64,000 bases of DNA from Flavobacterium sp. CF108 (GTDB taxonomy: Bacteria; Bacteroidota; Bacteroidia; Flavobacteriales; Flavobacteriaceae), in assembly GCF_900129795.1 (NCBI RefSeq), contig NZ_FQWW01000001.1, positions 1,116,001 through 1,180,000 on the forward strand. The letters run 5' to 3'. The notes beneath the pieces were generated by a model. That model worked only from the letters and a program-made list of their open reading frames with translations. It did no database searches and had not been told where the DNA came from. Positions within the stretch are counted from its first letter, which is position 1. Each line of letters starts with the position of its first letter. A program made the translations under genes and the position numbers. Positions 8,044-15,924 of this stretch are shown here, piece after piece.

Positions 8044-8373
8044 TCAACCTTCCAAATAAATCTTATACAAATCATCCAATAACTCCATTTCTTCTTCCGG
8101 CAAAAGCTGTAATGCTATTTCAAGTAAAGTCAATACATTAATATCTGTTTCTTTATGAAAAACGGCTAAACTTCGCGCTTCTTTATTCATTAGAACAATA
8201 CTCGCTTTAAGCAAATCTGAAACCATTAGATTTAATTCGTTATAAGAACATACTTTTAGCGGTATCGTAAATGAAGTGTCTTCTTTATGTTCCAGTTTTA
8301 GTCTGGTGAAATAATTTCTTTTATTCATTAATTCTAACAATTCTTCGGCTCTTTCTTTATTCTTTAATTCCAT
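8044..8373 (-). CDS. Hypothetical small cytosolic protein
   Basis: This 109-residue acidic, mostly helical protein has no signal or membrane helix. Residues 1-40 are charged (KERAEELLELMNKRNYF). Residues 65-109 contain hydrophobic helices ending in LLPEEEMELLDDLYKIYLEG. I do not recognise a family. It is a lone minus-strand gene in an accessory stretch, bounded by the REP-like element on its 3' side. Confidence 0.6.
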   Translation of the reverse strand: MELKNKERAEELLELMNKRNYFTRLKLEHKEDTSFTIPLKVCSYNELNLMVSDLLKASIVLMNKEARSLAVFHKETDINVLTLLEIALQLLPEEEMELLDDLYKIYLEG

Positions 8374-8543
8374 GATTTCATATTTTTTATTTTAAAACGA
8401 AATTAGAAATAACAGATTATTTTTAAGTGATTGTAAACAATCAGGTGTATACAACTTGAATTAAAAACCAACATGAAATAATATACTATATTTGTTAAAT
8501 AAAAACCAAAATCCTTACAAAAAATGAATTTTTATAAATAATT

Positions 8544-9017
8544 ATGCTGAGCGAAATCCCTGATATTGAGAATAAAACTGAAGCTTTATATTTATATTTA
8601 CAAAGCAATGCTTCCGATAATGAAGGTGATTCGTGGAATTATCATCACAATCCAAAAATAGTTTCCCACATTAATAATTTATCTAAAGATGATTGTGAAA
8701 ATTTTACGTCAGAGATTTGGAATTGGAAAAAAGAAATTATTTTTGATTTAGCCGATCCATTTCTCCATATAGTCAATCCAAATTTAAATGGATCTTATTT
8801 GTATTGCAAACTTATTCTTCATATGGATGATATGGAAAGTCAAGAATATTTAATACAAAATATACAAATCATCCATAATATCCCTAAAAAAACTCATCCG
8901 ATAGATTTCTATCTTGATCTGGCGAAAAAAATTTTAACTATAAATAAAAAAAATAATGAAAATTATAATTATGCAGTTGAGCAAATTAGATTAAAAATTA
9001 TAACAGAAAAATCTTAA
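8544..9017 (+). CDS. Hypothetical cytosolic protein
   Basis: This 157-residue protein is helical and rich in Asn, Asp and Ile, without signal or membrane segments. A Trp/Tyr/His-rich patch (DSWNYHHNPKIV) and EIWNWKKEIIFDLADPF are its most distinctive parts. I do not recognise a family. Its size, acidity and isolation resemble orphan immunity-type proteins of Bacteroidota, but no toxin gene is adjacent, so that is only a possibility. A TATATTTG block at 8487-8494 may be a -7 element, though no well-spaced TTG is visible. A REP-like palindrome follows its stop codon directly. Confidence 0.65.
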   Translation: MLSEIPDIENKTEALYLYLQSNASDNEGDSWNYHHNPKIVSHINNLSKDDCENFTSEIWNWKKEIIFDLADPFLHIVNPNLNGSYLYCKLILHMDDMESQEYLIQNIQIIHNIPKKTHPIDFYLDLAKKILTINKKNNENYNYAVEQIRLKIITEKS

Positions 9018-9025
9018 GCTACATC

Positions 9026-9049
9026 CCCTCGTTGGCGCGAGTGAAGGGC
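9026..9049. repeat. GGCGCGA-centred REP-like palindrome
   Basis: CCCTCGTTGGCGCGAGTGAAGGG is an imperfect palindrome just after the stop codon of the gene ending at 9017. A related unit is at 9517-9536. Confidence 0.6.
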
Positions 9050-9102
9050 AAAAAAATATTCCGTAAGAAAAATCTATATTTACAAAGCAAATTTATAGGA
9101 AG

Positions 9103-9513
9103 ATGAAAATACACACCACCAACTATTTTGATACTTTTATAGAAACAGCAGAAGACAGCAAAGTTTCTCACGGAACAAAACCGCCAAGCAAAGACAAAAA
9201 AACAGTTGCAGAAATGCAATACGAGCTAATTAGCAAAAATCCGTATAAATATACCTCAGACGATGTTCTTTTTCAGGTATTTGCTGATCGGAATGATTTA
9301 ACAAAAAGTGAATACGAAAAAGCCAGACAAGATTATTTTTCTAAGGGACAAGCTTGTTTTCGTGCCTCACCTCTTTCAAAAACATACGGTTTTGGAATTC
9401 ATAATGATCATAATGGAAAAATAGCCATATTCGGTATGGAAACAGATGAATACCTAAAGTTTATAAAAGATCCCAAAATCAAAAAAGTAAAAGCCATGAA
9501 ATCTGCCCGATAA
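9103..9513 (+). CDS. DUF6157 family protein
   Basis: This 136-residue protein opens with MKIHTTNYFDTFIETAEDSK and contains KNPYKYTSDDVLFQVFADRN and SPLSKTYGFGIHNDHNGKIA. I recognise these as the conserved blocks of the DUF6157 family, which is widespread in bacteria with no known function. It is soluble, with no signal peptide. The YGFGIH and GKIAIFGME segments suggest a small alpha+beta fold. It stands alone between two GGCGCGA palindromes. The family call is good and the function unknown. Confidence 0.8.
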   Translation: MKIHTTNYFDTFIETAEDSKVSHGTKPPSKDKKTVAEMQYELISKNPYKYTSDDVLFQVFADRNDLTKSEYEKARQDYFSKGQACFRASPLSKTYGFGIHNDHNGKIAIFGMETDEYLKFIKDPKIKKVKAMKSAR

Positions 9514-9516
9514 TTT

Positions 9517-9536
9517 TCCCGCTGGCGCGAGCGGGA
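9517..9536. repeat. GGCGCGA-centred REP-like palindrome
   Basis: TCCCGCTGGCGCGAGCGGGA has a perfect 7 bp stem around GGCGCG and lies 3 nt after a stop codon. It could also act as an RNA 3'-end hairpin. Confidence 0.65.
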
Positions 9537-9607
9537 CGCAATTGGATCCTGAAAAGTAGACTTGCAAAAAATCATGTAACTTTTTTTATATTTACAGAAA
9601 ACAAAAA

Positions 9608-9811
9608 ATGATGACACTAATTGCAATTTTCTTTCCCTTTGCTTCTTTCTTTTTGAGAGGAAGAATATTAACTTCGATTATTTGTCTAATCTTGCAAATA
9701 ACTTTAATTGGCTGGATTCCTGCAGCAATTTGGGCTGTTATTTCTTTACAGAATTCAAGAGCTGATCAGCGTAATAAGAAACTAATAAGAGCAATAAAAA
9801 CCAAGTCTTAA
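9608..9811 (+). CDS. YqaE/Pmp3 family membrane protein
   Basis: This 67-residue protein has two hydrophobic helices (about 3-20 and 22-46). The second holds the family hallmark LIGWIPAAIWAVISL, compared with the usual LGWIPGxIHAxY of Pmp3/YqaE/UPF0057 proteins. A basic tail follows. These proteins are linked to cold, salt and envelope stress and may affect membrane potential. Two ATG codons are adjacent (9608 and 9611), and the second gives the more usual N-terminus. The family fit is good but the loop differs somewhat from the consensus. Confidence 0.7.
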   Translation: MMTLIAIFFPFASFFLRGRILTSIICLILQITLIGWIPAAIWAVISLQNSRADQRNKKLIRAIKTKS

Positions 9812-9831
9812 AAGAATAAAGAACAACAAAA

Positions 9832-10616
9832 TCAAGCCACAACACATTCCATATTTTTTTGTTCCATTATCTGCATATCAATTATTTTTTGAGCGACAGT
9901 TCCTCTTTCAAATAAACGAATAAATTTAAAAACAGCGCTGACAAAATATCCCGGGTTTGAAACTAATCGGGCGATTTCTGTAATTCTTTCGTCTCTTAGC
10001 TTTGTACAAGCTTCTCTTTCATTTTCTGGAACGGCTACAAATTCGTTGGCAAATTTCCATGCACCGTTTCTTGCGGTTTCCATACTAAAATCAATAAAGA
10101 AGTTGTCTATTTTGCCTGAGAATTTTAATATCCACGTAAGTGTTGGCCAAATTTTGATTAAGCATTTTTCGACACCACCTACCAAATTGCTAAGAATAGC
10201 GTTTATTTGATCAAAATCATGTTTTAAATCTGCTATGTCTTCTACAGTACTAATTTGAGCCGAGGCAATTCCTAAATCAAGGTTCACGTGAGCATTTATT
10301 CCGAGTAGTAAATGCTGAACAACTATTGGCCAAAACTTTTCGGCTTGTTCAAAGGCAAATCCCCAACATTCTGATGGTTTCTCTTTGGCTTGATATTGAT
10401 AATAAGCTTTTAAATAGCGATTGGCAAAAATAACATCCAATTTTCCATTCGTTCGCCGTTTTGAAAAGAACCAGCCTGAATACCTTGTTTGACTCTTAGA
10501 GTAACTTCGCGATACAGAATAGCAAATAAACCTATATTGCTTTGATCAATCTTTGCTTTTTCAATTATTTCATCCAAAAACTGAATTACTTCATCAATAG
10601 TATTTGCTTGTTTCAT
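9832..10616 (-). pseudogene. DUF5995 family protein gene split by a single-base frameshift
   Basis: Two overlapping minus-strand frames together make one DUF5995 protein. The first (10616 down to about 10445) encodes MKQANTIDEVIQFLDEIIEK through VTLRVKQGIQAGSFQNGERME. The second (from about 10440 to 9832) continues LDVIFANRYLKAYYQYQ to the C-terminus. Joining them needs one extra A on the minus strand at the run complementary to TTTT at 10441-10444, turning GAA-AAT-TGG into GAA-AAA-TTG-GAT. The rest is intact for about 200 codons. This is therefore either a recent loss-of-function mutation, a homopolymer sequencing error, or a slippage site. DUF5995 has no established function. Confidence 0.8.
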
Positions 10617-10736
10617 AATCGTTTATTGTTAGTTATTAGTCAAATTGAGAGCAACGAATATAATTATTTTAATCTTTCAATGGGTATTTTTTGAAGTAAT
10701 TATCTTATTATTTTTCTTTTTTAATGCGAAAAAAAT

Positions 10737-10762
10737 ATCCCAAAAGAAAACTCTTTTGGGAT
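10737..10762 (-). terminator. Terminator of the GreA/Rnk-like gene
   Basis: ATCCCAAAAG and CTTTTGGGAT form a 10 bp stem with an AAAA/TTTT-type loop, followed by a T run on the minus strand. It lies 33 nt after the stop codon at 10795. Confidence 0.8.
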
Positions 10763-10794
10763 GTTACTAACTTAAATCGAAAACAGCAGACATA

Positions 10795-11172
10795 TTATGC
10801 CTCTACTTCTACTTTTAAAATTTCTAATTTTAAATTGCCTTTTTTAGCTGGCCATTCCACAAGATCTCCTACTTTGTAGCCAACCATTGCAATACCTTCA
10901 TCAGAAAGAACCGAAATTTTGTTTTTGCTCACTTTTACTTTTTCCGGCCCAACAAGAAGAATTGTTTTTTCTTCATTATTAATGTGGTCTTTATAGGTTA
11001 CTTTTCGGTTTATGGAAACAATATTTTCGGGAAGATTTTTTCTCAATACTTGAGAGGCATTTTTTAACTCGCCCAATAATAACTCTTCTTCTTGCGGTGT
11101 TACTTTTTTTCTTCTTACGTGATCTTTAATTAAATCGTATGTTCCTGTTGTTAATATAATATTTTGTGACAT
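10795..11172 (-). CDS. GreA/GreB C-terminal domain (Rnk-like) protein
   Basis: I start this gene at 11172 (MSQNIILTTGTYDLIKDHV), giving 125 residues. An in-frame ATG 14 codons upstream is possible but adds a non-conserved tail. The first half is a short helical segment with PQEEELLLGELKNASQVLR. The second half has the FKBP-like fold typical of GreA/GreB C-termini and Rnk, ending in EGIAMVGYKVGDLVEWPAKK and a final strand. The long Gre coiled coil that enters the RNA polymerase channel is missing. A role in binding RNA polymerase, as for Rnk, is plausible. A good terminator follows. Confidence 0.8.
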   Translation of the reverse strand: MSQNIILTTGTYDLIKDHVRRKKVTPQEEELLLGELKNASQVLRKNLPENIVSINRKVTYKDHINNEEKTILLVGPEKVKVSKNKISVLSDEGIAMVGYKVGDLVEWPAKKGNLKLEILKVEVEA

Positions 11173-11214
11173 AACTTTCTTGTTTGCTTCACTTTCATTG
11201 AGTATGATATACAA

Positions 11215-11820
11215 CTCTTCATTGAATATCTTGCAGCTCCATCTAATTCAATGATATCACATCCTGAATGAAATTGAAGGTTAAATAAAACGAACTATAA
11301 TAAATAAAAGGTTTCCCTGCCTAGAGTTGCGACAGGGCAAAATGAATAAACTCTTTTGAGTTTTTTAAGAAAGTATCATCATGCAGATATAATAATGTGT
11401 ACATCAAGCACATCAAACCGTTATTAGCTAAATAAAAATTTGCAGTTACCATTATTGTAATTCTAATTGTGTTGCAATATACGCTTTTTTCTTACAAATG
11501 CAAGTAACAATTGAGTTTTAGGTAATTGTGTGAATCGGTTGTATTCAACAGATATTTTATTGCAATAATGAGCCTTAAAAATCTAGACGAAATATCTTAT
11601 ATTTGTTTTAATTAAATTTTTCAAAACTAAATCCAAACGATTTGATTTAAAAATTTATAAACTAAAAATTGTTTATTGAAGGCAATAATGGTAAAATACT
11701 AGAATTCAAAAAAAATAAAGTTCAATATACTTTGCGGAGATTTCTCCTTCGCCAAGATGACAAAATGAGTATAACAAAACTTTGTGTCTTTGAGCCTTTG
11801 TGGCAAAAAAACATTAAATC
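11215..11820. other. 606 nt intergenic region, mostly without recognisable features
   Basis: This gap lies between divergent genes. A TATATTTG block at 11598-11605 resembles a -7 element for the downstream gene, but no TTG is at proper spacing. A CTTTGTGGCAAAA-type repeat (11778-11810) ends 10 nt before the next start codon, preceded by a stretch with ATTTCTCCTTCGCCAAGATGAC that resembles another dispersed Flavobacterium repeat. A short frame at 11669-11860 runs through the repeat and I regard it as chance. Confidence 0.5.
11778..11810. repeat. CTTTGTGGCAAAA-type dispersed repeat
   Basis: Tandem-like units CTTTGTG, TCTTTGAG and CCTTTGTGGCAAAA are spaced about 8 nt apart. Related copies occur at 15850-15880 and 19630-19665. 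This copy lies in the 5' leader of the START-like gene. Confidence 0.65.
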
Positions 11821-12315
11821 ATGGAAAACTTCGACTGGACATCTTTCACAAAAAAAATAGCAATTAAAGCTAAACGCAATGACATTTATAATGCCTGGAC
11901 AATTGCAAATGAATTAGAAAAATGGTTTCTCGAAAAAGTATCTTTTTTTGATGCAAATCAAGAACCAATTGGCAAAAACAAAAACGCTGCAGAAGGTACA
12001 ACTTACGATTGGCTTTGGTATTTGTATAAAGACTCCATGAAAGGAAAAATTATTTCTGCCAATGGAAAAGATCAATTACAATTCACTTTTGAAGGAACTT
12101 GTCTGGTAGATATAAAACTAAGCGAAACAAACGGCTATACCGTGGTTGAACTTCGTCAGCACAATATCGCTACAGATGATTATTCTAAACAATACATTAG
12201 GCTCGGCTGTTCAAACGGCTGGGGTTTTTACTTAACTAATCTTAAATCAGTTTACGAAGGTGGTTTAGATTTACGCAACAAAGATGAAAATTTGAATCCT
12301 ATGATTAATAATTAA
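11821..12315 (+). CDS. START-like / SRPBCC (AHSA1-type) protein
   Basis: This 164-residue soluble protein begins MENFDWTSFTKKIAIKAKRN. It shows the AHSA1/START pattern: a first strand, then NDIYNAWTIANELEKWFLEKVSF, a central sheet, and a final helix with SNGWGFYLTNLKSVYEGGLDL. Such proteins form a helix-grip fold with a hydrophobic cavity; the ligand here is unknown. The start at 11821 fits the family N-terminus. It appears to be monocistronic, with a clear terminator downstream. Confidence 0.85.
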   Translation: MENFDWTSFTKKIAIKAKRNDIYNAWTIANELEKWFLEKVSFFDANQEPIGKNKNAAEGTTYDWLWYLYKDSMKGKIISANGKDQLQFTFEGTCLVDIKLSETNGYTVVELRQHNIATDDYSKQYIRLGCSNGWGFYLTNLKSVYEGGLDLRNKDENLNPMINN

Positions 12316-12340
12316 ATCATTTTTAAAATTTAAAAAGCTA

Positions 12341-12381
12341 AAAATGCGTAAGAGTCAAAAAAGGCTTTTACGCATTTTTTT
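12341..12381 (+). terminator. Terminator of the START-like gene
   Basis: AAAATGCGTAA and TTACGCATTTT pair across a loop of about 19 nt that can itself extend the stem, followed by a T run. It starts 26 nt after the stop codon. Confidence 0.8.
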
Positions 12382-12410
12382 ATGACAGGTTTCCTTAACT
12401 GTCTCAAAAA

Positions 12411-12453
12411 ACGGAAATCCGTAATTATTTTTCTCGTTTACGGATTTCCGTAA
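12411..12453. promoter_or_regulatory. Nested dyad / stem-loop upstream of the GTPase operon
   Basis: ACGGAAATCCGTAA (12411-12424) and TTACGGATTTCCGT (12438-12451) are perfect reverse complements, separated by 13 nt. Each arm is also a near-palindrome. The second arm belongs to the 16-mer TTACGGATTTCCGTAA that also occurs at 4502-4517. It could be a tandem operator for a dimeric regulator or an RNA hairpin. It lies 143 nt upstream of the operon's first start codon. Confidence 0.55.
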
Positions 12454-12595
12454 AACTGCTGATTGTAAAGCCCTTAGTTTTGAATAACAAATTGATATCC
12501 TGATTTATTCATACGCTTTTATATTATAAAAAGTGCCGGATATTTTTTTGAAACCAAAAACTAAAACAGGTACATAATCTTAAATTTTACAAACA

Positions 12596-13627
12596 ATGAG
12601 CAGAAAATCAATTCAAGTAACCGACATTTTTTTGGCTATACTGGCTATATTATTAATTAGTGTAAGTTTTTATCAGACCTGGCTGGGATTAGACCAGATT
12701 TTTGGCCCGGCTTCTTTTATAATTGCCTTAGTTTTATCTTTCTTATTATTGTTTTTAATCTGGATGATCAGAAGTGCAAAAGTAGAAGGCCGTGCAACTT
12801 CAAATTTGGTAGGGATTTATCTTTTTATTGCCTCCTTTTGTTTCATAGCCAACTTTAATGCTTTATACACCAGATTTATGAAAACTGATATTTATACTAC
12901 CGAATTAAGGGACATAAACGAACGTTTTAATAATCTGGAAGCTGATGTTCAGTCCAAACTAAGTTACAAGTACAACAAAGAAACTGCTCAGGATATAGAA
13001 ATTAAAAAGAAGCAGATGATGGAGCAGATTAAAGATCCCGGAAATAAAGGAATAGGCACTAGAGCCCAGTCTTTAATACGTGACATCGAAAAATTAACCG
13101 GACAAAAAGTTGATTTCCTGACCCCGGTTGCTAATGATTATGATGATTTGGCAGAAAGAATGGGACTCCAGATCGACAATATGATTTCTGATCTTTCGCC
13201 AGAAGAAAAAGCTTTAAAAACAGATATCAACAATGCGGTATTAAAATGGAATAAAAAAATTCAGGACTTATTACTGCTTTCTAAAAAAGAAAAAGATGAC
13301 CTCTCTCAGGGGTTAATCGATGATTCTTTATCAGAATATAATAAACTTGGAAATCGTGCCCACTCCGTTTTAGGTGAAGACAAATTTAAATTCACTCCCG
13401 AAATCTCCAAAACACAAGATGTTGGTAAAATTGGTTTTGCCTTTGATCATGCCGTCAAAAACTTCGGAATGTACCAGTTTGTGGTATTAATGGGTTGTAT
13501 CCTGCTTGATTTTGTTATTGTGATTATTGTATTACTTGCCACTCCCGGCAGCGGAAACAGCAGTAATAACTCCAGCATTTTTAGTGGCAGTAAAAGAAAC
13601 GGGAAAGTATTAATTGCTAAAAACTAA
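12596..13627 (+). CDS. Membrane coiled-coil protein of the GTPase operon
   Basis: This 343-residue protein has three N-terminal membrane helices (about residues 8-28, 36-57 and 68-87). A long charged helical region of about 200 residues follows, with FNNLEADVQSKLSYKYNKET and IQDLLLLSKKEKDDLSQG. A fourth membrane helix lies at about 293-318, and the protein ends in a Ser/Asn-rich basic tail. The large domain between helices 3 and 4 is probably on one face of the membrane and may oligomerise. I recognise no family. It is the first gene of a three-gene operon, and the GTPase gene starts 6 nt after its stop. Confidence 0.75.
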   Translation: MSRKSIQVTDIFLAILAILLISVSFYQTWLGLDQIFGPASFIIALVLSFLLLFLIWMIRSAKVEGRATSNLVGIYLFIASFCFIANFNALYTRFMKTDIYTTELRDINERFNNLEADVQSKLSYKYNKETAQDIEIKKKQMMEQIKDPGNKGIGTRAQSLIRDIEKLTGQKVDFLTPVANDYDDLAERMGLQIDNMISDLSPEEKALKTDINNAVLKWNKKIQDLLLLSKKEKDDLSQGLIDDSLSEYNKLGNRAHSVLGEDKFKFTPEISKTQDVGKIGFAFDHAVKNFGMYQFVVLMGCILLDFVIVIIVLLATPGSGNSSNNSSIFSGSKRNGKVLIAKN

Positions 13628-13633
13628 AACAAG

Positions 13634-14554
13634 ATGACTGAAGATAACAACACTTTAAAGCCTTTGACCCTGAGCAATGAAACATTAAAACCAATTTCGT
13701 ATGATGCTCAAAATAATGCAAAACCAGATTTTGTTCCTTTGGCAAATGCCAGCACCAACCAGATTAAAAACAAGGAAAGTAATTTTATTTTCTTTTTTGG
13801 TGTAGGAGAATCTGGCAAGTCGGTTATTCTTTCTTCGATTTTGTATTTTTTAAGTTCGCAAGCCGGCGTTTTACGTCCAAAACTGGGTACTCCCAATACA
13901 AAAGAAGCTCAGGTTTTACTGGCCGATTTTTTTGAAAACATAAGGCAAGGCATTTTGCCCAATAGAACTACCCGTGATCAGGTTACGAGACTGGACTTAA
14001 TATTTGAACCAAACAATAAATCTAAGAAAGTTCCGCCTATAAACCTGACTTTTCTGGAAACTTCGGGAGAAAACCATAAAGATATCAGCAGAGGCGGTAC
14101 TTATCACAGCAGTATCGAAGCGTACCTGAATGCTAATATTCCGCTGACTTTTATAATTGTGACCAGTTATGACAATGCACATCTGGAAGATACTTTAATA
14201 AACGAATTTCTGGATGAACTAGAGAGAAAAGGGAAAAACCTGAAATCAATAAACGTGATTTTAGTTGTTTCTAAATGGGACAAATCTGGCAGAACAGATG
14301 TTTCAAACGAAGATGAACTGGAAAACTTTATCAACGAAAGGCTGCCGAGAACCAATACCCGAATAAATTCTTATGAATTGAATAAAACCTATTTCACAAT
14401 AGGCAGTATTGAAAATAATGGTAACGGAGAAAGAATCACCCTTTTAAATTTAGCTCCTGCCGAAGTTTTGTCGAACTGGCTTTACGAAAGCATAGTAGGT
14501 TATCCGTTAGATTATGAAGGAACTTTTTGGGAACGATTAAAATTTAGCTTTTAA
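13634..14554 (+). CDS. P-loop GTPase-like protein
   Basis: This 306-residue protein has a disordered N-terminus (1-50) and then a GTPase core. The Walker A/G1 motif is GVGESGKS (residues 56-63). The G3 region reads LETSGENHKD (about 141-150), with Glu where DxxG normally has Asp. The G4 motif is SKWD (213-216) after a hydrophobic strand NVILVV. The strand IPLTFIIVTSYDN (about 169-181) supports a TRAFAC-type order of motifs. No signal or membrane helix is present. It is likely cytosolic and recruited by its two membrane-bound neighbours, with 6 nt and 4 nt gaps on either side. It may be a distant relative of GTPases in Bacteroidota conflict operons, but that is inference. Confidence 0.8.
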   Translation: MTEDNNTLKPLTLSNETLKPISYDAQNNAKPDFVPLANASTNQIKNKESNFIFFFGVGESGKSVILSSILYFLSSQAGVLRPKLGTPNTKEAQVLLADFFENIRQGILPNRTTRDQVTRLDLIFEPNNKSKKVPPINLTFLETSGENHKDISRGGTYHSSIEAYLNANIPLTFIIVTSYDNAHLEDTLINEFLDELERKGKNLKSINVILVVSKWDKSGRTDVSNEDELENFINERLPRTNTRINSYELNKTYFTIGSIENNGNGERITLLNLAPAEVLSNWLYESIVGYPLDYEGTFWERLKFSF

Positions 14555-14558
14555 ACTA

Positions 14559-15788
14559 ATGACACAAAATATATACCTGCTGGCTTTTGGCACATTTGGA
14601 AATCCTTATGGTTTTAGACAGACCTTTTATTTAGGAAACCAAAATGTTGCGAAATCAATTAAAACCTTCGACCTTAATACCAATGCCATAAAACTATTCG
14701 AAAACAGCATCCTGTACTCCATTCGTAAAGAATCAGTAAACGGATTAAACGCCATTGCTTACTCCAAATATTCTTTTGCAAAAGAAAAAAACTCTGACCG
14801 AGGAGGAACTTTTGTTGGAGCCAGTATTTTGTTTACCAACGAAATTGCAGAAGATAATTTGACAATTACCAAACTCAATGAATTTCATGAAATATTAGTA
14901 CGCAAAAATATCGAGGATAAAACCATAATGGTAAATCATTCTGACGATTTTACTGTTGACATGCCTAAAGATTTTGATAAACTCAGCTTTCATCTTAAAA
15001 GCATTGACGAACCTTCTAATTTTAGGTTATCAAATTCAAATCTTGTAGTTTATTCTCATATAGATGAAAATACGCTACAGCAAAACCTGAAAAAATCATT
15101 AGAATTATTGAATAATTTTGACACTATCTTTTTTACTGACCATCAGGAAATTGCAAATTTCACCATCGCTAAAAGCCTTTACAAAACAATAGATGAAAAA
15201 GGATTTGATGAAGAAATACAAATTGTAAAAGAGGAAAAAAAGAAACAGCGGCAGCTTATACTTCATGATTTTGAAAAAGAATTTTCTGAGCTTGAAGAAA
15301 ACAAAAAAACGAGTATCAGGGTACTTAAAGAAGGTATTGAGCAAAACATAAAACTGCATCAGGAAAATGGCAGAAAAATAGACGAGTCAAAAAAACAAGT
15401 TGCTGTTGTAGAAAATAAATATTCGGAATTTTCAAGAAAAATAAAAGAAGCAATAAGTTACATACACACCGATAAAAAAATTGAGGAAATAAAACTATTT
15501 CACAATGAAAACAAACGTGAATTTATAAATTATATAAACGAAAATACTAAACCTCAATATCTAAATAGTTTAAGTAATATACAGTCCAAAACCGACTCGG
15601 CTGTCAGAAATCAACCAGCCCTTGACTGGCTTCAGCCCAATAATGAATATAAAAGAAGAGAACGAACAGAAAAAGAGTCATCCCGAACTTATATATTCCT
15701 TTCGGTTTTATTTTTCTCGTTATGGATTTTAACCTTTTTCTATTTTCTGTTTTTAGATGAAATAAATAAACTGCTTTTAAGTGCATAA
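14559..15788 (+). CDS. GTPase-associated tail-anchored coiled-coil protein
   Basis: This 409-residue protein has an N-terminal alpha+beta domain (about 1-195) beginning MTQNIYLLAFGTFGNPYGFR. A conserved-looking segment SDRGGTFVGASILF lies at 79-92. A long charged helical region follows (about 205-345, with KKKQRQLILHDFEKEFSELE), and a single membrane helix lies at about 377-400 just before the end. The N-terminal domain vaguely recalls the N-terminal domains of GTPase-associated proteins, in which a glycine-rich strand precedes an S/H-containing helix, but I cannot confirm this. The start lies 4 nt after the GTPase stop, so translation is probably coupled. Confidence 0.75.
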   Translation: MTQNIYLLAFGTFGNPYGFRQTFYLGNQNVAKSIKTFDLNTNAIKLFENSILYSIRKESVNGLNAIAYSKYSFAKEKNSDRGGTFVGASILFTNEIAEDNLTITKLNEFHEILVRKNIEDKTIMVNHSDDFTVDMPKDFDKLSFHLKSIDEPSNFRLSNSNLVVYSHIDENTLQQNLKKSLELLNNFDTIFFTDHQEIANFTIAKSLYKTIDEKGFDEEIQIVKEEKKKQRQLILHDFEKEFSELEENKKTSIRVLKEGIEQNIKLHQENGRKIDESKKQVAVVENKYSEFSRKIKEAISYIHTDKKIEEIKLFHNENKREFINYINENTKPQYLNSLSNIQSKTDSAVRNQPALDWLQPNNEYKRRERTEKESSRTYIFLSVLFFSLWILTFFYFLFLDEINKLLLSA

Positions 15789-15849
15789 CTTTAACGTTTA
15801 TCTTTGTCAGCTTTGCCCCTTCACGAAGATCAACACAACGGCATAAAAA

Positions 15850-15880
15850 ACTTAGCGCCCTCGCGCCTTTGTGGCAAAAC
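15850..15880. repeat. CTTTGTGGCAAAA-type dispersed repeat
   Basis: CTTAGCGCCC, TCGCGCCTTTG and TGGCAAAAC form a degenerate short-period repeat like those at 11778-11810 and 19630-19665. It lies in the topB leader. Confidence 0.6.
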
Positions 15881-15924
15881 CAAAAAAAATCCTAACTTCG
15901 CTCTTTAAATAAGAAAAGGAGAAA

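Noticed and set aside
11669..11860. 63-codon frame before the START-like gene
   Set aside because: It runs through dispersed repeat sequence and overlaps the START-like start codon region; no family resemblance.
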